From Alkalimarinus sediminis (lineage in GTDB: Bacteria; Pseudomonadota; Gammaproteobacteria; Pseudomonadales; Oleiphilaceae), in NCBI RefSeq assembly GCF_026427595.1, contig NZ_CP101527.1, positions 505,001-569,000 of the forward strand: a DNA stretch of 64,000 nt, written 5' to 3'. A program made the position numbers and the translations under genes. The notes under the pieces were generated by a model, which searched no databases, had not been told where the DNA came from, and saw only the letters and a list, made by a program, of their open reading frames with translations. How positions within the stretch are numbered: position 1 is the first letter of the stretch; every line of letters begins with the position of its first letter. Below, in pieces: positions 18,907 through 29,031 of the stretch.

Positions 18907-19371
18907 CTAAATCCCTCCCTCAAAGTCCATTTGGCGCCAAGCTTCATAAGCGACTAAGGCAACAGTATTGGAAAGATTTAAGCTTCTACTGCTTTCTTTC
19001 ATCGGTACACGTATCCATTGTTCACGAGGGATTTGAAGTCGAATTCCTTCTGGAAGCCCTCTGGATTCGGGTCCAAACATCAAATAATCATTCTGTTGAA
19101 ATTCTACTTTGTGGTAGTAGGTATTGCCCTTGGTTGTCAGGGCGAATATTCTTTCAGGCTGTTCGGCTGATATAAACGCCTCATAATTCTTATGTATTTT
19201 TGCCGTTGCCCATTCGTGGTAATCCAATCCTGCTCGGCGGAGTCTCTTGTCATCCAACACAAAACCCATCGGTTCGATTAGGTGTAGCTGAAAGCCGGTG
19301 TTGGCACACAGTCTAATTAGGTTACCTGTATTGGGGGGGATTTCGGGTTCGAACAGTACGATATTTAACAT
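18907..19371 (-). CDS. trmL: tRNA (cytidine/uridine(34)-2'-O)-methyltransferase TrmL
   Basis: 154-aa SPOUT-class enzyme that methylates the wobble base of certain leucine tRNAs with S-adenosyl-methionine. The knotted-fold motifs are plain: N-terminal [21 protein letters not shown], the central [14 protein letters not shown], and the C-terminal knot [19 protein letters not shown]. Length matches E. coli TrmL (157). It is transcribed towards secB and lies alone. Confidence 0.96.
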   Translation of the reverse strand: MLNIVLFEPEIPPNTGNLIRLCANTGFQLHLIEPMGFVLDDKRLRRAGLDYHEWATAKIHKNYEAFISAEQPERIFALTTKGNTYYHKVEFQQNDYLMFGPESRGLPEGIRLQIPREQWIRVPMKESSRSLNLSNTVALVAYEAWRQMDFEGGI

Positions 19372-19471
19372 AGAGGGTAGATGTTTTCGTTATGACTGAT
19401 GAATATTAAGCACATTATAACGTGATATTGATCAAAACTAATGTGGTAATGTGTTTGTTTCTTCCCGGCAT

Positions 19472-19500
19472 AACAAAGCCAGCATGGTGCTGGCTTTGTT
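19472..19500 (-). terminator. Terminator downstream of the thiolase gene
   Basis: A perfect 13-bp stem AACAAAGCCAGCA / TGCTGGCTTTGTT with a three-base loop, 21 bases beyond the thiolase stop on the minus strand. The run after it (TTTGTTATG) is weakly T-rich. Confidence 0.75.
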
Positions 19501-19520
19501 GGGGGCTGATTCAACAAACG

Positions 19521-20699
19521 TTATCGTTCAATAGCAAGCGATACACCCATGCCACCACCGATACAAAGTGTTGCCAAGCCTTTTTTCGCATCACGCTTGA
19601 TCATTTCGTGAATCAGTGAGACTAGAATTCTACAACCAGACGCTCCAATTGGGTGACCAAGTGCTATAGCGCCGCCATTCACATTTACTTTATCGGTATC
19701 CCAGCCAAGTCCGCGATTAACGGATATGGCTTGTGCTGCGAATGCTTCGTTTGCTTCGATAAGGTCTAGATCGTCGATCGTCCAGCCTGCATTGCTCAAA
19801 CACTGTTGGGTTGCTGGTACAGGGCCTGTGCCCATGATGGTTGGATCAACGCCCGCATTCGCATAGGCTTTGATTGTTGCCAATGGGGTTAAGCCTAGTG
19901 CCTTGGCTTTCTCTTCGCTACAGACAACAACGATAGCTGCACCGTCGTTAAGTGATGATGCGTTCGCAGCGGTAATTGAACCATCCTTTTTAAATGCTGG
20001 GCGCATTTTGCTCATCGATTCAATGCTAGCACCGTGGCGAGGGTTTTCATCAGTATCAAAGACAATGGGGTCGCCTTTTCGTTGAGGAATTGTGACCGGA
20101 ATAATTTCATCTGCAAAACGGTTAGCTTTTTGTGCCGCCTCTGCTTTTTGCTGTGAGGCAACTGCAAACTCATCTTGCTCCTCACGTGATATCTCAAACT
20201 TAGCTGCGATGTTTTCGGCGGTAATACCCATATGGTAGTCGTTAAAGGCATCCCATAGTCCATCATTGACCATAGTATCAACGAGGTTCCAGTTACCCAT
20301 CTTTTGGCCATTTCTTGATTTAGGCAGAACATGAGGGGATAGGCTCATGCTTTCTTGTCCACCAGCAACTACCATATCTGCGTCACCACAGGCGATTGCT
20401 TGAGCGGCCATATGTACTGCTTTAAGACCAGATCCACAAACTTTGTTAATCGTCATGGCTGGTGTTGTGGCGGGAATACCTGCATTGATTGATGCTTGGC
20501 GAGCAGGGTTTTGCCCGCAGCCAGCTGTGAGTACCTGGCCGAGTATCACTTCATCAATCTGGTCGGCTGCAATAGCGTATTTCTCAAGCAGTGCTTTGAT
20601 AGTGATTGCGCCCAACTGAGCGGCGGTTTGTGATGATAATCCGCCACCGAACGCACCTATGGCGGTGCGCCCTGCAGCAACAATAACAACATTTTTCAT
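19521..20699 (-). CDS. Acetyl-CoA C-acetyltransferase (thiolase)
   Basis: 392-aa thiolase of the AtoB/PhaA type. It joins two acetyl-CoA to acetoacetyl-CoA, or the reverse, in short-chain fatty-acid, ketone or polyhydroxybutyrate metabolism. The nucleophile is C88 in [11 protein letters not shown]; the second site carries [18 protein letters not shown] and the final CIGGGMG. Length and motif spacing match the biosynthetic/degradative acetoacetyl-CoA thiolase family rather than FadA. It starts 26 bases downstream of the pteridine reductase-like SDR gene on the same strand, so the two may share a transcript. The physiological role is not fixed by context. Confidence 0.93.
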   Translation of the reverse strand: MKNVVIVAAGRTAIGAFGGGLSSQTAAQLGAITIKALLEKYAIAADQIDEVILGQVLTAGCGQNPARQASINAGIPATTPAMTINKVCGSGLKAVHMAAQAIACGDADMVVAGGQESMSLSPHVLPKSRNGQKMGNWNLVDTMVNDGLWDAFNDYHMGITAENIAAKFEISREEQDEFAVASQQKAEAAQKANRFADEIIPVTIPQRKGDPIVFDTDENPRHGASIESMSKMRPAFKKDGSITAANASSLNDGAAIVVVCSEEKAKALGLTPLATIKAYANAGVDPTIMGTGPVPATQQCLSNAGWTIDDLDLIEANEAFAAQAISVNRGLGWDTDKVNVNGGAIALGHPIGASGCRILVSLIHEMIKRDAKKGLATLCIGGGMGVSLAIER

Positions 20700-20725
20700 G
20701 GTGTATCCTCAGTTAACGATATTAT

Positions 20726-21508
20726 TTATAGATGGAGGCTTCTTCCGCCATCCACTTTAATGATTTGGCCTGTTACAAACTGGCTACTAGCAAGGTAGCT
20801 AACAGCTTCGCAAATATCTGTAGGCGACCCGCAGCGCGCCAGTGGTGTTTGTGAGATGATCCGCTCTTGTACTGCACCTAGTTCAGCTGTTTCGGTATCG
20901 TTTTCAGGCCATAAAATAGCACCCGGTGAAACGCCGTTTACTCTTATTTCGGGTGCAAGCTCTCTAGCCAGTGTTTGGGTCATCATGGCAATGCCGGCTT
21001 TACTCATATTGTATATCGAGTGGTTTTTGAGCGGACGTTCAGAGTATATATCGACCAAATTGATAATTGAGCCGCCTGTTTTGCGCAGCTCATCCGCTAA
21101 TAGTAAAGACAGAACATACGGTGCGCGTAGATTTGTATCAAGTATCTCATTCCAGTCGATTATTTTGAATGTTGGGGTTTGAGTATCCTGAGCCGCTGGA
21201 ATAGGTGTTGGGTAGAAACAAGAGGCGTTGTTAACCAATAGATCAAGCTGCCCCCATTTTGTAACGGCTGATTCAGCCAGGGTTGATAGGTCATCTATAT
21301 CTTGTAGATTCCCCTGTAGTGCAACGGCTGAGTTATCTCGACTGTTTAGTAGTTTACGCACTATATTATCAGCATCGGCTTTGCTTTTATTGTAGTGAAC
21401 AACAATATTGTAGCCTTGCCGGTGAAGCGCCTCTGCAATGCTAGCCCCAATACGGCGGGCGCTGCCGGTAACCAGTGCTACTTTTGTGTCGTGTTTTAAG
21501 TCGTTCAT
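20726..21508 (-). CDS. Pteridine reductase-type short-chain dehydrogenase
   Basis: 260-aa NADPH-dependent SDR. The cofactor motif is TGSARRIGASIAEAL; the Arg after the glycine loop and the HYNKSKADA segment mark NADP preference and are typical of pteridine reductases. The catalytic YxxxK is YNMSKAG, with the Ser strand IINLVDIYSERP nearby. It probably reduces dihydropteridines (FolM/PTR1-like). It lies between cca (32 bases upstream) and the thiolase (26 bases downstream), all on the minus strand. No folate gene is next to it, so the substrate is inferred from sequence alone. Confidence 0.8.
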   Translation of the reverse strand: MNDLKHDTKVALVTGSARRIGASIAEALHRQGYNIVVHYNKSKADADNIVRKLLNSRDNSAVALQGNLQDIDDLSTLAESAVTKWGQLDLLVNNASCFYPTPIPAAQDTQTPTFKIIDWNEILDTNLRAPYVLSLLLADELRKTGGSIINLVDIYSERPLKNHSIYNMSKAGIAMMTQTLARELAPEIRVNGVSPGAILWPENDTETAELGAVQERIISQTPLARCGSPTDICEAVSYLASSQFVTGQIIKVDGGRSLHL

Positions 21509-21540
21509 CTAGTAGAGGTTGTCCTTTTACTAATTAGGTG

Positions 21541-22767
21541 TTAGCGCGGGTGGCTATTTTTTAACTGTTGTATTTTATCCTGCTGGTTACGCATTAGCGC
21601 TTGACCTAACTCTTTACCACTAAAACCTTGATCTATCAGTGTAGATACTTCAACAGATTTAGCGGCATCAAATGCGTCTAAAAAATACTGTCGTTGCGGG
21701 TACTCGGTGGTTTCGAACCCTTTACGTCCTTTGGCGTCTGCTTCACAAACGAGCAGTAACTGTTGCAGACGGTCTGGGTTGCGGAATGCATCAGATGATT
21801 TGATAACCTTTAGCAGTGTAGCGGCTTTGAGTTCAAAGGCTCTATGTACATGGGTGTGAAATTCGCCAGCGAGTAAGCTAAGGTTTCTTATCTCGTTGGG
21901 GGCTTTTAGACGCGTACAAAGTGCTTTTATCGGGGCTAGGCCCTTTTTTTCGTGGCCGTGATGTTTGGGCCATTCAGACACGGGGGTTAACCCTTTCCCT
22001 AAGTCATGAATCAATGCAGCAAATCGAACGGTAATATCGTTACTTAGTAATGATGCGGCTTTGAGTGACATAAAGCTATGAATACCTGTGTCTATTTCAG
22101 GGTGATGTACTTCTGTTTGTGGAACACCAAATAATCTATCTAGTTCAGGAAATAGCACCTCGAGTGCGCCACATTCACGCAAGACTTCGAAATAGACCCA
22201 AGGTGATTGTTCACCTAATGCCCGTGAAGTCTCTTGCCAAACACGTTCTGCCACTAGGTGCGATGCTTCACCTGATTGAACGATATTCGACATTAAGTTT
22301 ATAGTCTCTTCTGCAACAGAAAATCCAAGATGGTTAAAGCGTGCAGCGAAGCGCGCCACTCTGAGAATACGTAGAGGGTCTTCTGAAAAGGCATCGGAAA
22401 CATGGCGTAGTACCTTTTGCTCTAAATCATCTTGCCCATTATAAGGGTCAATGATCGTGTTTTCGCAGGAGGCCATTGCGTTAATGGTCAGGTCTCTACG
22501 TTTAAGGTCTTCTTCCAAGGTAACATCAGGTGATGCATGGCACTCAAAACCCAAATAACCATTGCCTTTTTTTCGCTCTGTGCGAGCCAGTGCATACTCT
22601 TCTTTGGTTTTAGGGTGCAGAAAAACAGGAAAGTCTGCCCCGACTTGCTGGTAACCATCACTCAGCATTTGCTCGGGGGTTGCACCTACCACAACCCAGT
22701 CACGATCTTTTATGGGGAGCCCTAAAAGTCGGTCCCGTACTGCGCCACCTACAAGATAAATTTTCAT
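21541..22767 (-). CDS. cca: Multifunctional CCA-adding tRNA nucleotidyltransferase
   Basis: 408-aa class II enzyme that builds or repairs the 3' CCA of tRNAs. Visible are GGAVRD (nucleotidyltransferase signature), the catalytic DRDW Asp pair, the ARTERK motif, RRDLTINAMA, RFAARF, and the C-terminal HD phosphohydrolase domain with IHSFMSLKAASLLS and ALIHDLGKG, which adds 2'-phosphatase and phosphodiesterase activities as in E. coli. The start was set to the ATG at 22767 because MKIYLVGGAVRD is the family start; an ATG seven codons upstream is also open. Confidence 0.96.
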   Translation of the reverse strand: MKIYLVGGAVRDRLLGLPIKDRDWVVVGATPEQMLSDGYQQVGADFPVFLHPKTKEEYALARTERKKGNGYLGFECHASPDVTLEEDLKRRDLTINAMASCENTIIDPYNGQDDLEQKVLRHVSDAFSEDPLRILRVARFAARFNHLGFSVAEETINLMSNIVQSGEASHLVAERVWQETSRALGEQSPWVYFEVLRECGALEVLFPELDRLFGVPQTEVHHPEIDTGIHSFMSLKAASLLSNDITVRFAALIHDLGKGLTPVSEWPKHHGHEKKGLAPIKALCTRLKAPNEIRNLSLLAGEFHTHVHRAFELKAATLLKVIKSSDAFRNPDRLQQLLLVCEADAKGRKGFETTEYPQRQYFLDAFDAAKSVEVSTLIDQGFSGKELGQALMRNQQDKIQQLKNSHPR

Positions 22768-22921
22768 CTGTTCGAAGTATGCCTGCATTCTGAATAAGAG
22801 TAGTGATTATAACGGGGGAGGGGCAGGGAGCAATAGGCGATGTTACGGATGCCAAGAGTATTGCATCGTAAGAATCAGAGCGCTATCTAGGCTGATAGAA
22901 AAAGAAGGTCGTTTATTACGC

Positions 22922-23704
22922 TTAACGTGTATAACGATCAACAATTCTCTCAATACCACCTTCTGCTTTGAATGCCCTGATCGCTTCATCAAACTTAGGT
23001 AAAATATCTAAATGCTCGGATTTTTTGCTCACTAGCAGGGGGAATGGTACTTCATCGAAAATCACGGGTAACATTTCAATTTTGTCTGTTAGTGCTTCTT
23101 TTTTAAGTAGAGAAAGGCCTGCAGCACTAACGTGGATGGCGATATCATAACGTTCGAAGGCGATATTTCTAAAGCATAGGTTAATATCTTTGAATCGTTT
23201 TATGTCTATATTGTGGCGCCCGTAAAAGCTATCTGCCCAGCCATTGCCGATCATATCGCAGACATTGTAATTTTTAAGATCGGAAATATTCTCAAGTGTG
23301 AGAGAGGTGAGTTTGTCTTTGTGGCGAGAGTTTCTGTTGATAAAGGCCTTTTCTTCCAGTGTATAGACCGATTCCTTGCTCGCAATACTATACGCCAGAC
23401 GTTGTTTTGTGGCGGTTGTAACCAAAGCATCGTGTACGCCGATTTCGATATTGTGTTGCACTCGCTTCCAAGGGTAGCCATAAAACTCTACTGGAGTATT
23501 AAGCTTAGTTTCAAAAACCTCTTTGATGATATCGACTAGAATTCCAGACATTTGGTTGTTTTCGTCTCGGAAACTAAATGGATGCCAACTTTCATTGTAT
23601 GCCACTGAAAAAGACTTCTCTTCCGCAGAAGTGTGAGCCGAGAAAAAAGCAGAACATACGATTACTGATTGAATTAGAAAATGTCTAAAAATAACACTAG
23701 GCAT
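22922..23704 (-). CDS. Periplasmic solute-binding protein (family 3-like)
   Basis: 260 aa with a signal peptide (about 8-27, cleavage near AHTSA). The mature part begins FSVAYNESWHPFSFRDENNQMSGILVDIIKEVF, which is the bacterial extracellular solute-binding family 3 entry motif, and continues with the two-lobe pattern (FERYDIAIHV in the hinge region). No permease or ATPase gene is near, so it may be an orphan binding protein. Such proteins can act as amino-acid sensors or as part of a sensory pathway. The ligand is unknown. It stands alone. Confidence 0.82.
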   Translation of the reverse strand: MPSVIFRHFLIQSVIVCSAFFSAHTSAEEKSFSVAYNESWHPFSFRDENNQMSGILVDIIKEVFETKLNTPVEFYGYPWKRVQHNIEIGVHDALVTTATKQRLAYSIASKESVYTLEEKAFINRNSRHKDKLTSLTLENISDLKNYNVCDMIGNGWADSFYGRHNIDIKRFKDINLCFRNIAFERYDIAIHVSAAGLSLLKKEALTDKIEMLPVIFDEVPFPLLVSKKSEHLDILPKFDEAIRAFKAEGGIERIVDRYTR

Positions 23705-24030
23705 TTAAGCATCCTGTAGTTGGCTAGGCATTGATTATGGAGTATGCCAAAAATAGTTAAACGAATGATGGTGATTATTAGAGAGTGTAGGGCGACTACA
23801 AAGAGCATCTTATTGTGTAATGCCTGTATCAAATACACTCATTTTTCTAGACTATATATGGAGTATAGACATAGAAAAACTACTTTGTTATCAAATTTAA
23901 TAGGGTCGCTAATCATTTTATGTGCGAAGTTGAAGTGAGTTTTTGGTATATATTATCTCTGATTACGCCTTCCCCCTTGTTCGGTTAACTATTACACTAA
24001 AGTTAAGCATACAATCAGGCGTGTTATTTT
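23705..24030. other. Intergenic region, AT-rich, no supported gene
   Basis: Divergent spacer between the solute-binding protein gene and the DUF1289 gene. One 64-codon open frame is present, but it has no ribosome binding site, has poor coding composition and matches no family. Near its right end a TACAAT (24011-24016) could be the -10 of the DUF1289 gene; no good -35 was found. Confidence 0.5.
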
Positions 24031-24249
24031 ATGTCTAAGTTAGCTCTATCAAGGCAAAACCCAGCAAGCCTAGCCGTGCAGCCGATAATAAACCCCTGTG
24101 TTAGAAACTGTTGTCTTGATGATAGTGATATCTGTATGGGGTGTTTTCGTACGTTAGATGAAATATTGGCGTGGCGGTCTCTCTCAAGCGAGCAACGAGA
24201 AACGGTGCTGATAGAAACTGAGAAAAGACGAACGCGCACCACAGGTTAA
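24031..24249 (+). CDS. DUF1289 domain-containing small protein
   Basis: 72 aa. It shows the DUF1289 pattern: NPCVRNCCLDDSDICMGCFRTLDEILAW, a short Cys-rich block (C31 C35 C36 C43 C46 by count from the ATG) that may bind a metal or cluster, then a helix SLSSEQRETVL. The family has no firm function. It stands about 110 bases upstream of mpl on the same strand. Confidence 0.85.
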   Translation: MSKLALSRQNPASLAVQPIINPCVRNCCLDDSDICMGCFRTLDEILAWRSLSSEQRETVLIETEKRRTRTTG

Positions 24250-24357
24250 TAGAGGTTGACAGAAAACTGTTATCTCTTGCCAGCGTCGCAGATGTATCGA
24301 TATACGATCGACGGTTGTATTATAAAAACTCAATAATAGAAGACACGATAAATATAA

Positions 24358-25755
24358 ATGCATATTCATATTTTAGGTATCTGTGGCACGTTCATGGGTA
24401 GCCTCGCTGTATTGGCAAAGCAACTTGGGCATCATGTGACAGGCTCCGATCAGGCGGTTTATCCGCCCATGAGCACACAGTTAGAGTCTCAGGGTATTGA
24501 GCTAATGAATGGATACTCTGTCGAAAACCTTAAACCTGAGCCGGACTTGGTGGTGATTGGAAATGCCATGAGTCGTGGCAATCCTGAAGTGGAGGCGGTT
24601 TTAGATCAGGGTTTACCTTATACATCGGGCCCCGAATGGTTATCTCGATATGTTTTGCAAGGGCGTTGGACACTGGCTGTCTCAGGTACTCATGGGAAGA
24701 CAACGACCAGCACCATGTTAGCGTGGATCCTAGAGTACGCGGGTATGTCTCCGGGTTTTTTGATTGGTGGTGTGCCACAAAACTTTGAGGCATCTGCTCG
24801 ACTAGGCGATACCCCTTTCTTTGTCGTTGAGGCAGACGAATACGACAGCGCTTTTTTTGATAAGCGTTCCAAGTTCGTTCATTACCGGCCTCGTACGTTA
24901 ATTATGAATAATCTTGAGTTTGATCATGCCGATATTTTCGCTGACTTAGGGGCTATTCAAACACAGTTTCATCATTTGATTAGAACAGTGCCGTCTTCCG
25001 GGCTGATTATTGCGCCAAAGGGCGTCGATAGTCTTGACCAGGTATTAGAGAAGGGGTGCTGGAGTGATGTTCAAACTATCGATACAGAGCAAGGCGACTG
25101 GAATTATCAACTAACATCGCCCGATGGGTCTACCTTCTCTGTCGAAATTGAAAATGAACGTGCAACGGTCAACTGGACGATGACCGGTCTTCATAATGTG
25201 TTAAATGGAGTCGCCGCCATGGCTGCAGCTCGGCATGTTGGCGTAACAGCCAAGGTCGCGGCGGATGCATTAAGCCAATTTGGTGGTGTTAAGCGTAGAC
25301 TTGAGCTGCTAGCAGATATAAAAACACTTAGCGATATAGAAAGCATTAAAGTTTATGATGATTTTGCACATCACCCAACGGCGATTGAAACCACCCTTGA
25401 CGGGCTCAGAAAGCAAGTGGGTGAAAATGAAATTATTGCGTTGATAGAGCCTAGATCTAATACCATGAAGATGGGGGTTCACCAAAATAGTTTACTGGTA
25501 TCAGCAGATAACGCTGACTTAGCCATTTGGGCGAACTTAGCAACCGATGGCTCTATGGATTGGTTAAATGATATGGTTGAAGGGGCGGGTCCCAAGCATC
25601 AGCTAGGGTCTTCAGTTGACAGTATTATCGACATCGTTAAACAGCAGCTGAATAACAAACCATTAGGCAAAAAGCATATTGCTATTATGAGTAATGGTGG
25701 CTTTTCTAGTATCCACCAAAAACTGATATCCGCTTTGCAAGAGGGGAGTAAATAG
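24358..25755 (+). CDS. mpl: UDP-MurNAc:L-Ala-gamma-D-Glu-meso-DAP ligase (Mpl)
   Basis: 465-aa Mur-ligase-family enzyme for peptidoglycan recycling; it joins recovered L-Ala-D-Glu-meso-DAP tripeptide to UDP-MurNAc. The N-terminal [21 protein letters not shown] (UDP-binding) differs from MurC and is typical of Mpl; ATP loop [11 protein letters not shown]; metal/substrate site [13 protein letters not shown]-terminal [11 protein letters not shown]. Family length about 450-460. It overlaps ubiX by one base (TAG/GTG), which implies a co-transcribed pair, as in Pseudomonas. Confidence 0.97.
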   Translation: MHIHILGICGTFMGSLAVLAKQLGHHVTGSDQAVYPPMSTQLESQGIELMNGYSVENLKPEPDLVVIGNAMSRGNPEVEAVLDQGLPYTSGPEWLSRYVLQGRWTLAVSGTHGKTTTSTMLAWILEYAGMSPGFLIGGVPQNFEASARLGDTPFFVVEADEYDSAFFDKRSKFVHYRPRTLIMNNLEFDHADIFADLGAIQTQFHHLIRTVPSSGLIIAPKGVDSLDQVLEKGCWSDVQTIDTEQGDWNYQLTSPDGSTFSVEIENERATVNWTMTGLHNVLNGVAAMAAARHVGVTAKVAADALSQFGGVKRRLELLADIKTLSDIESIKVYDDFAHHPTAIETTLDGLRKQVGENEIIALIEPRSNTMKMGVHQNSLLVSADNADLAIWANLATDGSMDWLNDMVEGAGPKHQLGSSVDSIIDIVKQQLNNKPLGKKHIAIMSNGGFSSIHQKLISALQEGSK

Positions 25756-26372
25756 TGACCGAGCAAAAGCGTGTGACCGTTGCCATTACTGGTGCTTCAG
25801 GTGCGCAATATGGTTTGCGTCTTATTGAATGTCTTGTGAAAGCAGACGTTAAGGTGTTTGTACTTGTTTCAAAGGCCGCTCATGTAGTGATTGCGACAGA
25901 AACCGAGCTAAAGATGCCTGCTCAAGCAGCAGCACTCACTCGGTACTTCACAGAGCGCTATCAAGCAAAAGACGGACAAATAACCGTGTTAGGTAAAGAA
26001 GACTGGATGTCTCCTGTTGCATCGGGTTCCGGTGCTCCTGCGTCAATGGTTGTCTGTCCTTGCAGTACTGGCGCATTATCTGCGATTGCCACAGGCGCTA
26101 GTAATAACTTGATTGAGCGCGCGGCAGACGTGGTTTTAAAAGAGCGTCGGCAGTTGATTTTGGTTCCACGAGAAAGTCCGTACTCAGCTATACACCTTGA
26201 GCATATGCTTAAGCTAACGCAGATGGGCGCAACCATTATGCCTGCTAGCCCTGGCTTTTATCACAATCCGCAGTCAGTGGATGATATGGTTAATTTTATG
26301 GTCGCCAGAATGCTTGATCATTTGGGTGTTGAGCAAACAATGGTGGCAAAGTGGGGGAGTGATCGACACTAA
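25755..26372 (+). CDS. ubiX: Flavin prenyltransferase UbiX
   Basis: 205-aa enzyme that attaches dimethylallyl to FMN, making the prenylated cofactor for UbiD, the decarboxylase in ubiquinone synthesis. Motifs: [15 protein letters not shown] (FMN phosphate loop), the substrate strand [25 protein letters not shown], and [22 protein letters not shown]. The start codon is GTG overlapping the mpl stop by one base. A 6-mer GAGGGG lies about 8 bases upstream. Confidence 0.96.
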   Translation: MTEQKRVTVAITGASGAQYGLRLIECLVKADVKVFVLVSKAAHVVIATETELKMPAQAAALTRYFTERYQAKDGQITVLGKEDWMSPVASGSGAPASMVVCPCSTGALSAIATGASNNLIERAADVVLKERRQLILVPRESPYSAIHLEHMLKLTQMGATIMPASPGFYHNPQSVDDMVNFMVARMLDHLGVEQTMVAKWGSDRH

Positions 26373-26389
26373 CTCCCACTACCCGGTGT

Positions 26390-26908
26390 TTACTTTCCGG
26401 TAAGTTGGCTGATGCTGTTAAATTCATCACCTTCTAGCTTAAATGCCTGACCAAAGCCTTTTATAAATGTTGCAGAAACGGGCGATAATTTGAATAACTT
26501 AAAGTCAGGTAGGGTTCTTAATAGTCCAACTGTTGCGCCATGTTCTTCCTGGAATAAGTCCAGTATTTCAGTCCACTCTGTGCCATCTCTTTTTATCATT
26601 TCAGCTGTACATTCAATGGTAAGGCGTTTTCTGGCAAATAGATTTTTTGTTTGACCTTCATCTTGAACAAAGAAGAGTGATAGGGTCGGGTGCTGACAAA
26701 TGTTTTCTGTGTGAGACGCTAAGCTACTAATAAAAATAAAGTACTCACCGTCGCTCCTGATATAAGGGGTGTAGCTAGCCTCCGGATTGCCTAACGAGTT
26801 TAACGTCGCCATTTGTACTGTTTTGAACTGAGTAATTAAGTCCTCGATTTCTTGCATAATTTCTGTGCTGTTAAATTCTGCAGGTTGGGTGTGTTCAGAG
26901 TTGTTCAT
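26390..26908 (-). CDS. HugZ/HutZ-like FMN-binding split-barrel protein
   Basis: 172 aa of the pyridoxamine-phosphate-oxidase-like split-barrel superfamily. The VQMATLNSLGNPEASYTPYIRSDGEYFIFIS strand pair resembles the heme-utilisation proteins HugZ and HutZ, which hold heme and help free its iron; the C-terminal GFGQAFKLEG fits that subgroup. It also could be a plain flavin-binding oxidoreductase. There are no heme uptake genes in the window near it, so the heme role is inferred. It converges on ubiX and is transcribed away from the acyl-CoA dehydrogenase. Confidence 0.72.
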   Translation of the reverse strand: MNNSEHTQPAEFNSTEIMQEIEDLITQFKTVQMATLNSLGNPEASYTPYIRSDGEYFIFISSLASHTENICQHPTLSLFFVQDEGQTKNLFARKRLTIECTAEMIKRDGTEWTEILDLFQEEHGATVGLLRTLPDFKLFKLSPVSATFIKGFGQAFKLEGDEFNSISQLTGK

Positions 26909-27117
26909 ATTGTTGGCGACTCCTAAGTACGAGAGTTATGAATCGTCAGAGTGTAACAAAACGGAATGTAATTAATGAAGATAAGTAGGCGGCAATGCCA
27001 TACCCTGATTTATTTGGTTACTTAATTTGGCCGTTTAGGGTATTGAGTATAACCGTCTACACTTGAGAGACTTGCGGTATATGAACCAAAATAAATACAA
27101 CATGTAGGAGATAGCTC

Positions 27118-28257
27118 ATGCAGACGCGACCTTTGTTTGATTCAGACTTAGATGGTTTTAGAGATTCGGTACGTAAGTTTTTCGAAAAAGAGGCAGTGCC
27201 TTTTCATGCTCAGTGGGAGAAAGACGGGCAGGTTTCTAAAGAGTTATGGCGTAAGGCCGGTGAGATGGGATTTTTATGTCCTACTGCACCAGAAGAATAT
27301 GGCGGTGTTGGCGCTGATTTTAGATATAGCGCGGTTGTTATGGAAGAAGCATCAGCGCTAGGGCTTTCTGGTGTTGGGTTTTCATTACACTCAGATATTG
27401 TTATGCCTTATATCTTACGTCATGGTACTGAAGCGCAAAAACAAACGTATATACCAAAACTGATTAGCGGCGAATTAATTGGCGCTATCGCAATGACCGA
27501 GCCCGGTGCAGGCTCTGATCTGCAAGGGGTAAAAACAACGGCCATCAAAAAAGGCGATAGCTATATCCTTAATGGCTCCAAGACTTTTATCACCAATGGA
27601 CAGCTATGTGACTTGGTGATTGTGGTAGCAAAAACAGATCCGAAGGAAGGTGCCAAAGGTACCAGTCTGTTTATTGTGGAAGCCGGTACTAAAGGGTTTG
27701 AAAAAGGTCAGAACCTTGAAAAAGTCGGCATGAAAGCACAAGACACCTCAGAGATGTTCTTCCAGGATGTAGAAATACCTGCTGAAAACCTACTGGGTGA
27801 AGCAGAAGGCCGTGGTTTTATACAGCTGATGCAAGAATTGCCTCAAGAGCGTTTGTTGGTGGGGTTAACGGCTATGACTGCGTGTGAGGCTGCGCTTCAA
27901 TGGACGATTGATTACACCAAGGAGCGAAAAGCGTTTGGTAAGCCCATCATGGCATTCCAGAATACCCGATTTAAGTTGGCAGAATTAAAAGCCGATATTT
28001 TTGCAGGCCGCTGTTTTACTGATCGCTGTTTGGAATTACACCTTGATAACAAACTGGATGTACCGACGGCTGCGATGTTAAAACAGTGGACGACAGACTT
28101 ACAGTGTAAAGTAATGGATGAATGTGTTCAGCTGCATGGTGGGTATGGTTACATGTGGGAGTACCCGATTGCACGAGCTTGGGCTGACGCAAGAGTTCAG
28201 CGAATTTATGCTGGCACCAATGAAATTATGAAAGAGATTGTTGCTCGCGCGCTATAG
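27118..28257 (+). CDS. Long-chain-type acyl-CoA dehydrogenase
   Basis: 379-aa FAD enzyme that introduces the first double bond in beta-oxidation. The AIAMTEPGAGSDLQGVKTTA flavin/substrate loop, KTFITNGQLCDL and ERKAFGKPIMAFQ are standard. The catalytic Glu is not in the usual YEGT position (YAGTNEI here), but an ACE motif at E257 matches the helix-G Glu of long-chain/isovaleryl-type dehydrogenases, so LCAD-like specificity is likely. The AGGAG site at 27104-27110 supports the ATG. It stands alone, but another FAD oxidase and two larger FadE-like enzymes are in the window. Confidence 0.92.
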   Translation: MQTRPLFDSDLDGFRDSVRKFFEKEAVPFHAQWEKDGQVSKELWRKAGEMGFLCPTAPEEYGGVGADFRYSAVVMEEASALGLSGVGFSLHSDIVMPYILRHGTEAQKQTYIPKLISGELIGAIAMTEPGAGSDLQGVKTTAIKKGDSYILNGSKTFITNGQLCDLVIVVAKTDPKEGAKGTSLFIVEAGTKGFEKGQNLEKVGMKAQDTSEMFFQDVEIPAENLLGEAEGRGFIQLMQELPQERLLVGLTAMTACEAALQWTIDYTKERKAFGKPIMAFQNTRFKLAELKADIFAGRCFTDRCLELHLDNKLDVPTAAMLKQWTTDLQCKVMDECVQLHGGYGYMWEYPIARAWADARVQRIYAGTNEIMKEIVARAL

Positions 28258-28281
28258 TTCTGCACTGAACAAATATCAGGG

Positions 28282-29031
28282 TTATTGGTAAGCCCAAACG
28301 AATAAAATTCTGATAGACAGTAAAGTTAAAAGCACTTTAAAAACCATTTTAAAGTGCTTCTCTGGCAGTTTGCCAAGTACACGCAAGCCTGCTTTGGTAC
28401 CAATGTAACCCATGAGTATCATGAGTGCTAACAGCGGTATCCATTGAGAAAATGCGAACCCTGCAAATCCGAAAACCGCTATTTTGAGTAAGTGCTGCAA
28501 CGTCATGCAGGTTGAAAAGTTAGCCGTATAAACCCATCGACTCACTCCACTTCGCCCTAACCATGCCGACACTAGGGGGCCCGTTGCACCGACTATCATG
28601 GTGGCCAAGGTTGTTAGCCACCCTCCCAAAAATAGTGCCGCAGGCTTTTTACCTAACCCTAACTCTGGCATTGGCCCCCAACATAGCCAAAGAATAAACA
28701 GTGCCACTAATGGGGGAATGATTTCGGTACCAACTGCATCGAGCAGAAACACGGCACTGGCAGATGCTAACAGTGCACCGAGAGCAAAGAACAGAACGAC
28801 TCGTTTATCAATGTGTTTTCTGGTGAGTACCGCTCGAGAGCCATTTGAACCCATTTGTACAATGCCATGAAGTGGGATTAACGCCAACGGAGGGACCAGA
28901 TCAGCCATCATGGCAATCAGAAACGCGCCACCGCCTACCCCTAGAGCCGCAGTAATGAATGACCCGAAAAAACTACTAATCAATAGTAGCGTGACACTGA
29001 CCGCTGATAAGTCGGCAAACCACTCAAGCAT
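28282..29031 (-). CDS. Sulfite exporter TauE/SafE family transporter
   Basis: 249-aa inner-membrane protein with about seven or eight hydrophobic segments, with the N-terminal GVGGGAFL and later GATGPLVSAWLGRSG family signature. TauE/SafE members export sulfite or organic anions. The ATG overlaps the stop of the GMC oxidoreductase gene by one base (TAATG), so the pair is translationally coupled. This suggests the transporter may move a substrate or product linked to that enzyme, but the identity is not known. Confidence 0.85.
   Translation of the reverse strand: MLEWFADLSAVSVTLLLISSFFGSFITAALGVGGGAFLIAMMADLVPPLALIPLHGIVQMGSNGSRAVLTRKHIDKRVVLFFALGALLASASAVFLLDAVGTEIIPPLVALFILWLCWGPMPELGLGKKPAALFLGGWLTTLATMIVGATGPLVSAWLGRSGVSRWVYTANFSTCMTLQHLLKIAVFGFAGFAFSQWIPLLALMILMGYIGTKAGLRVLGKLPEKHFKMVFKVLLTLLSIRILFVWAYQ

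Noticed and set aside
23744..23938. 64-codon frame upstream of the DUF1289 gene
   Set aside because: No ribosome site, poor composition and no family; treated as intergenic.
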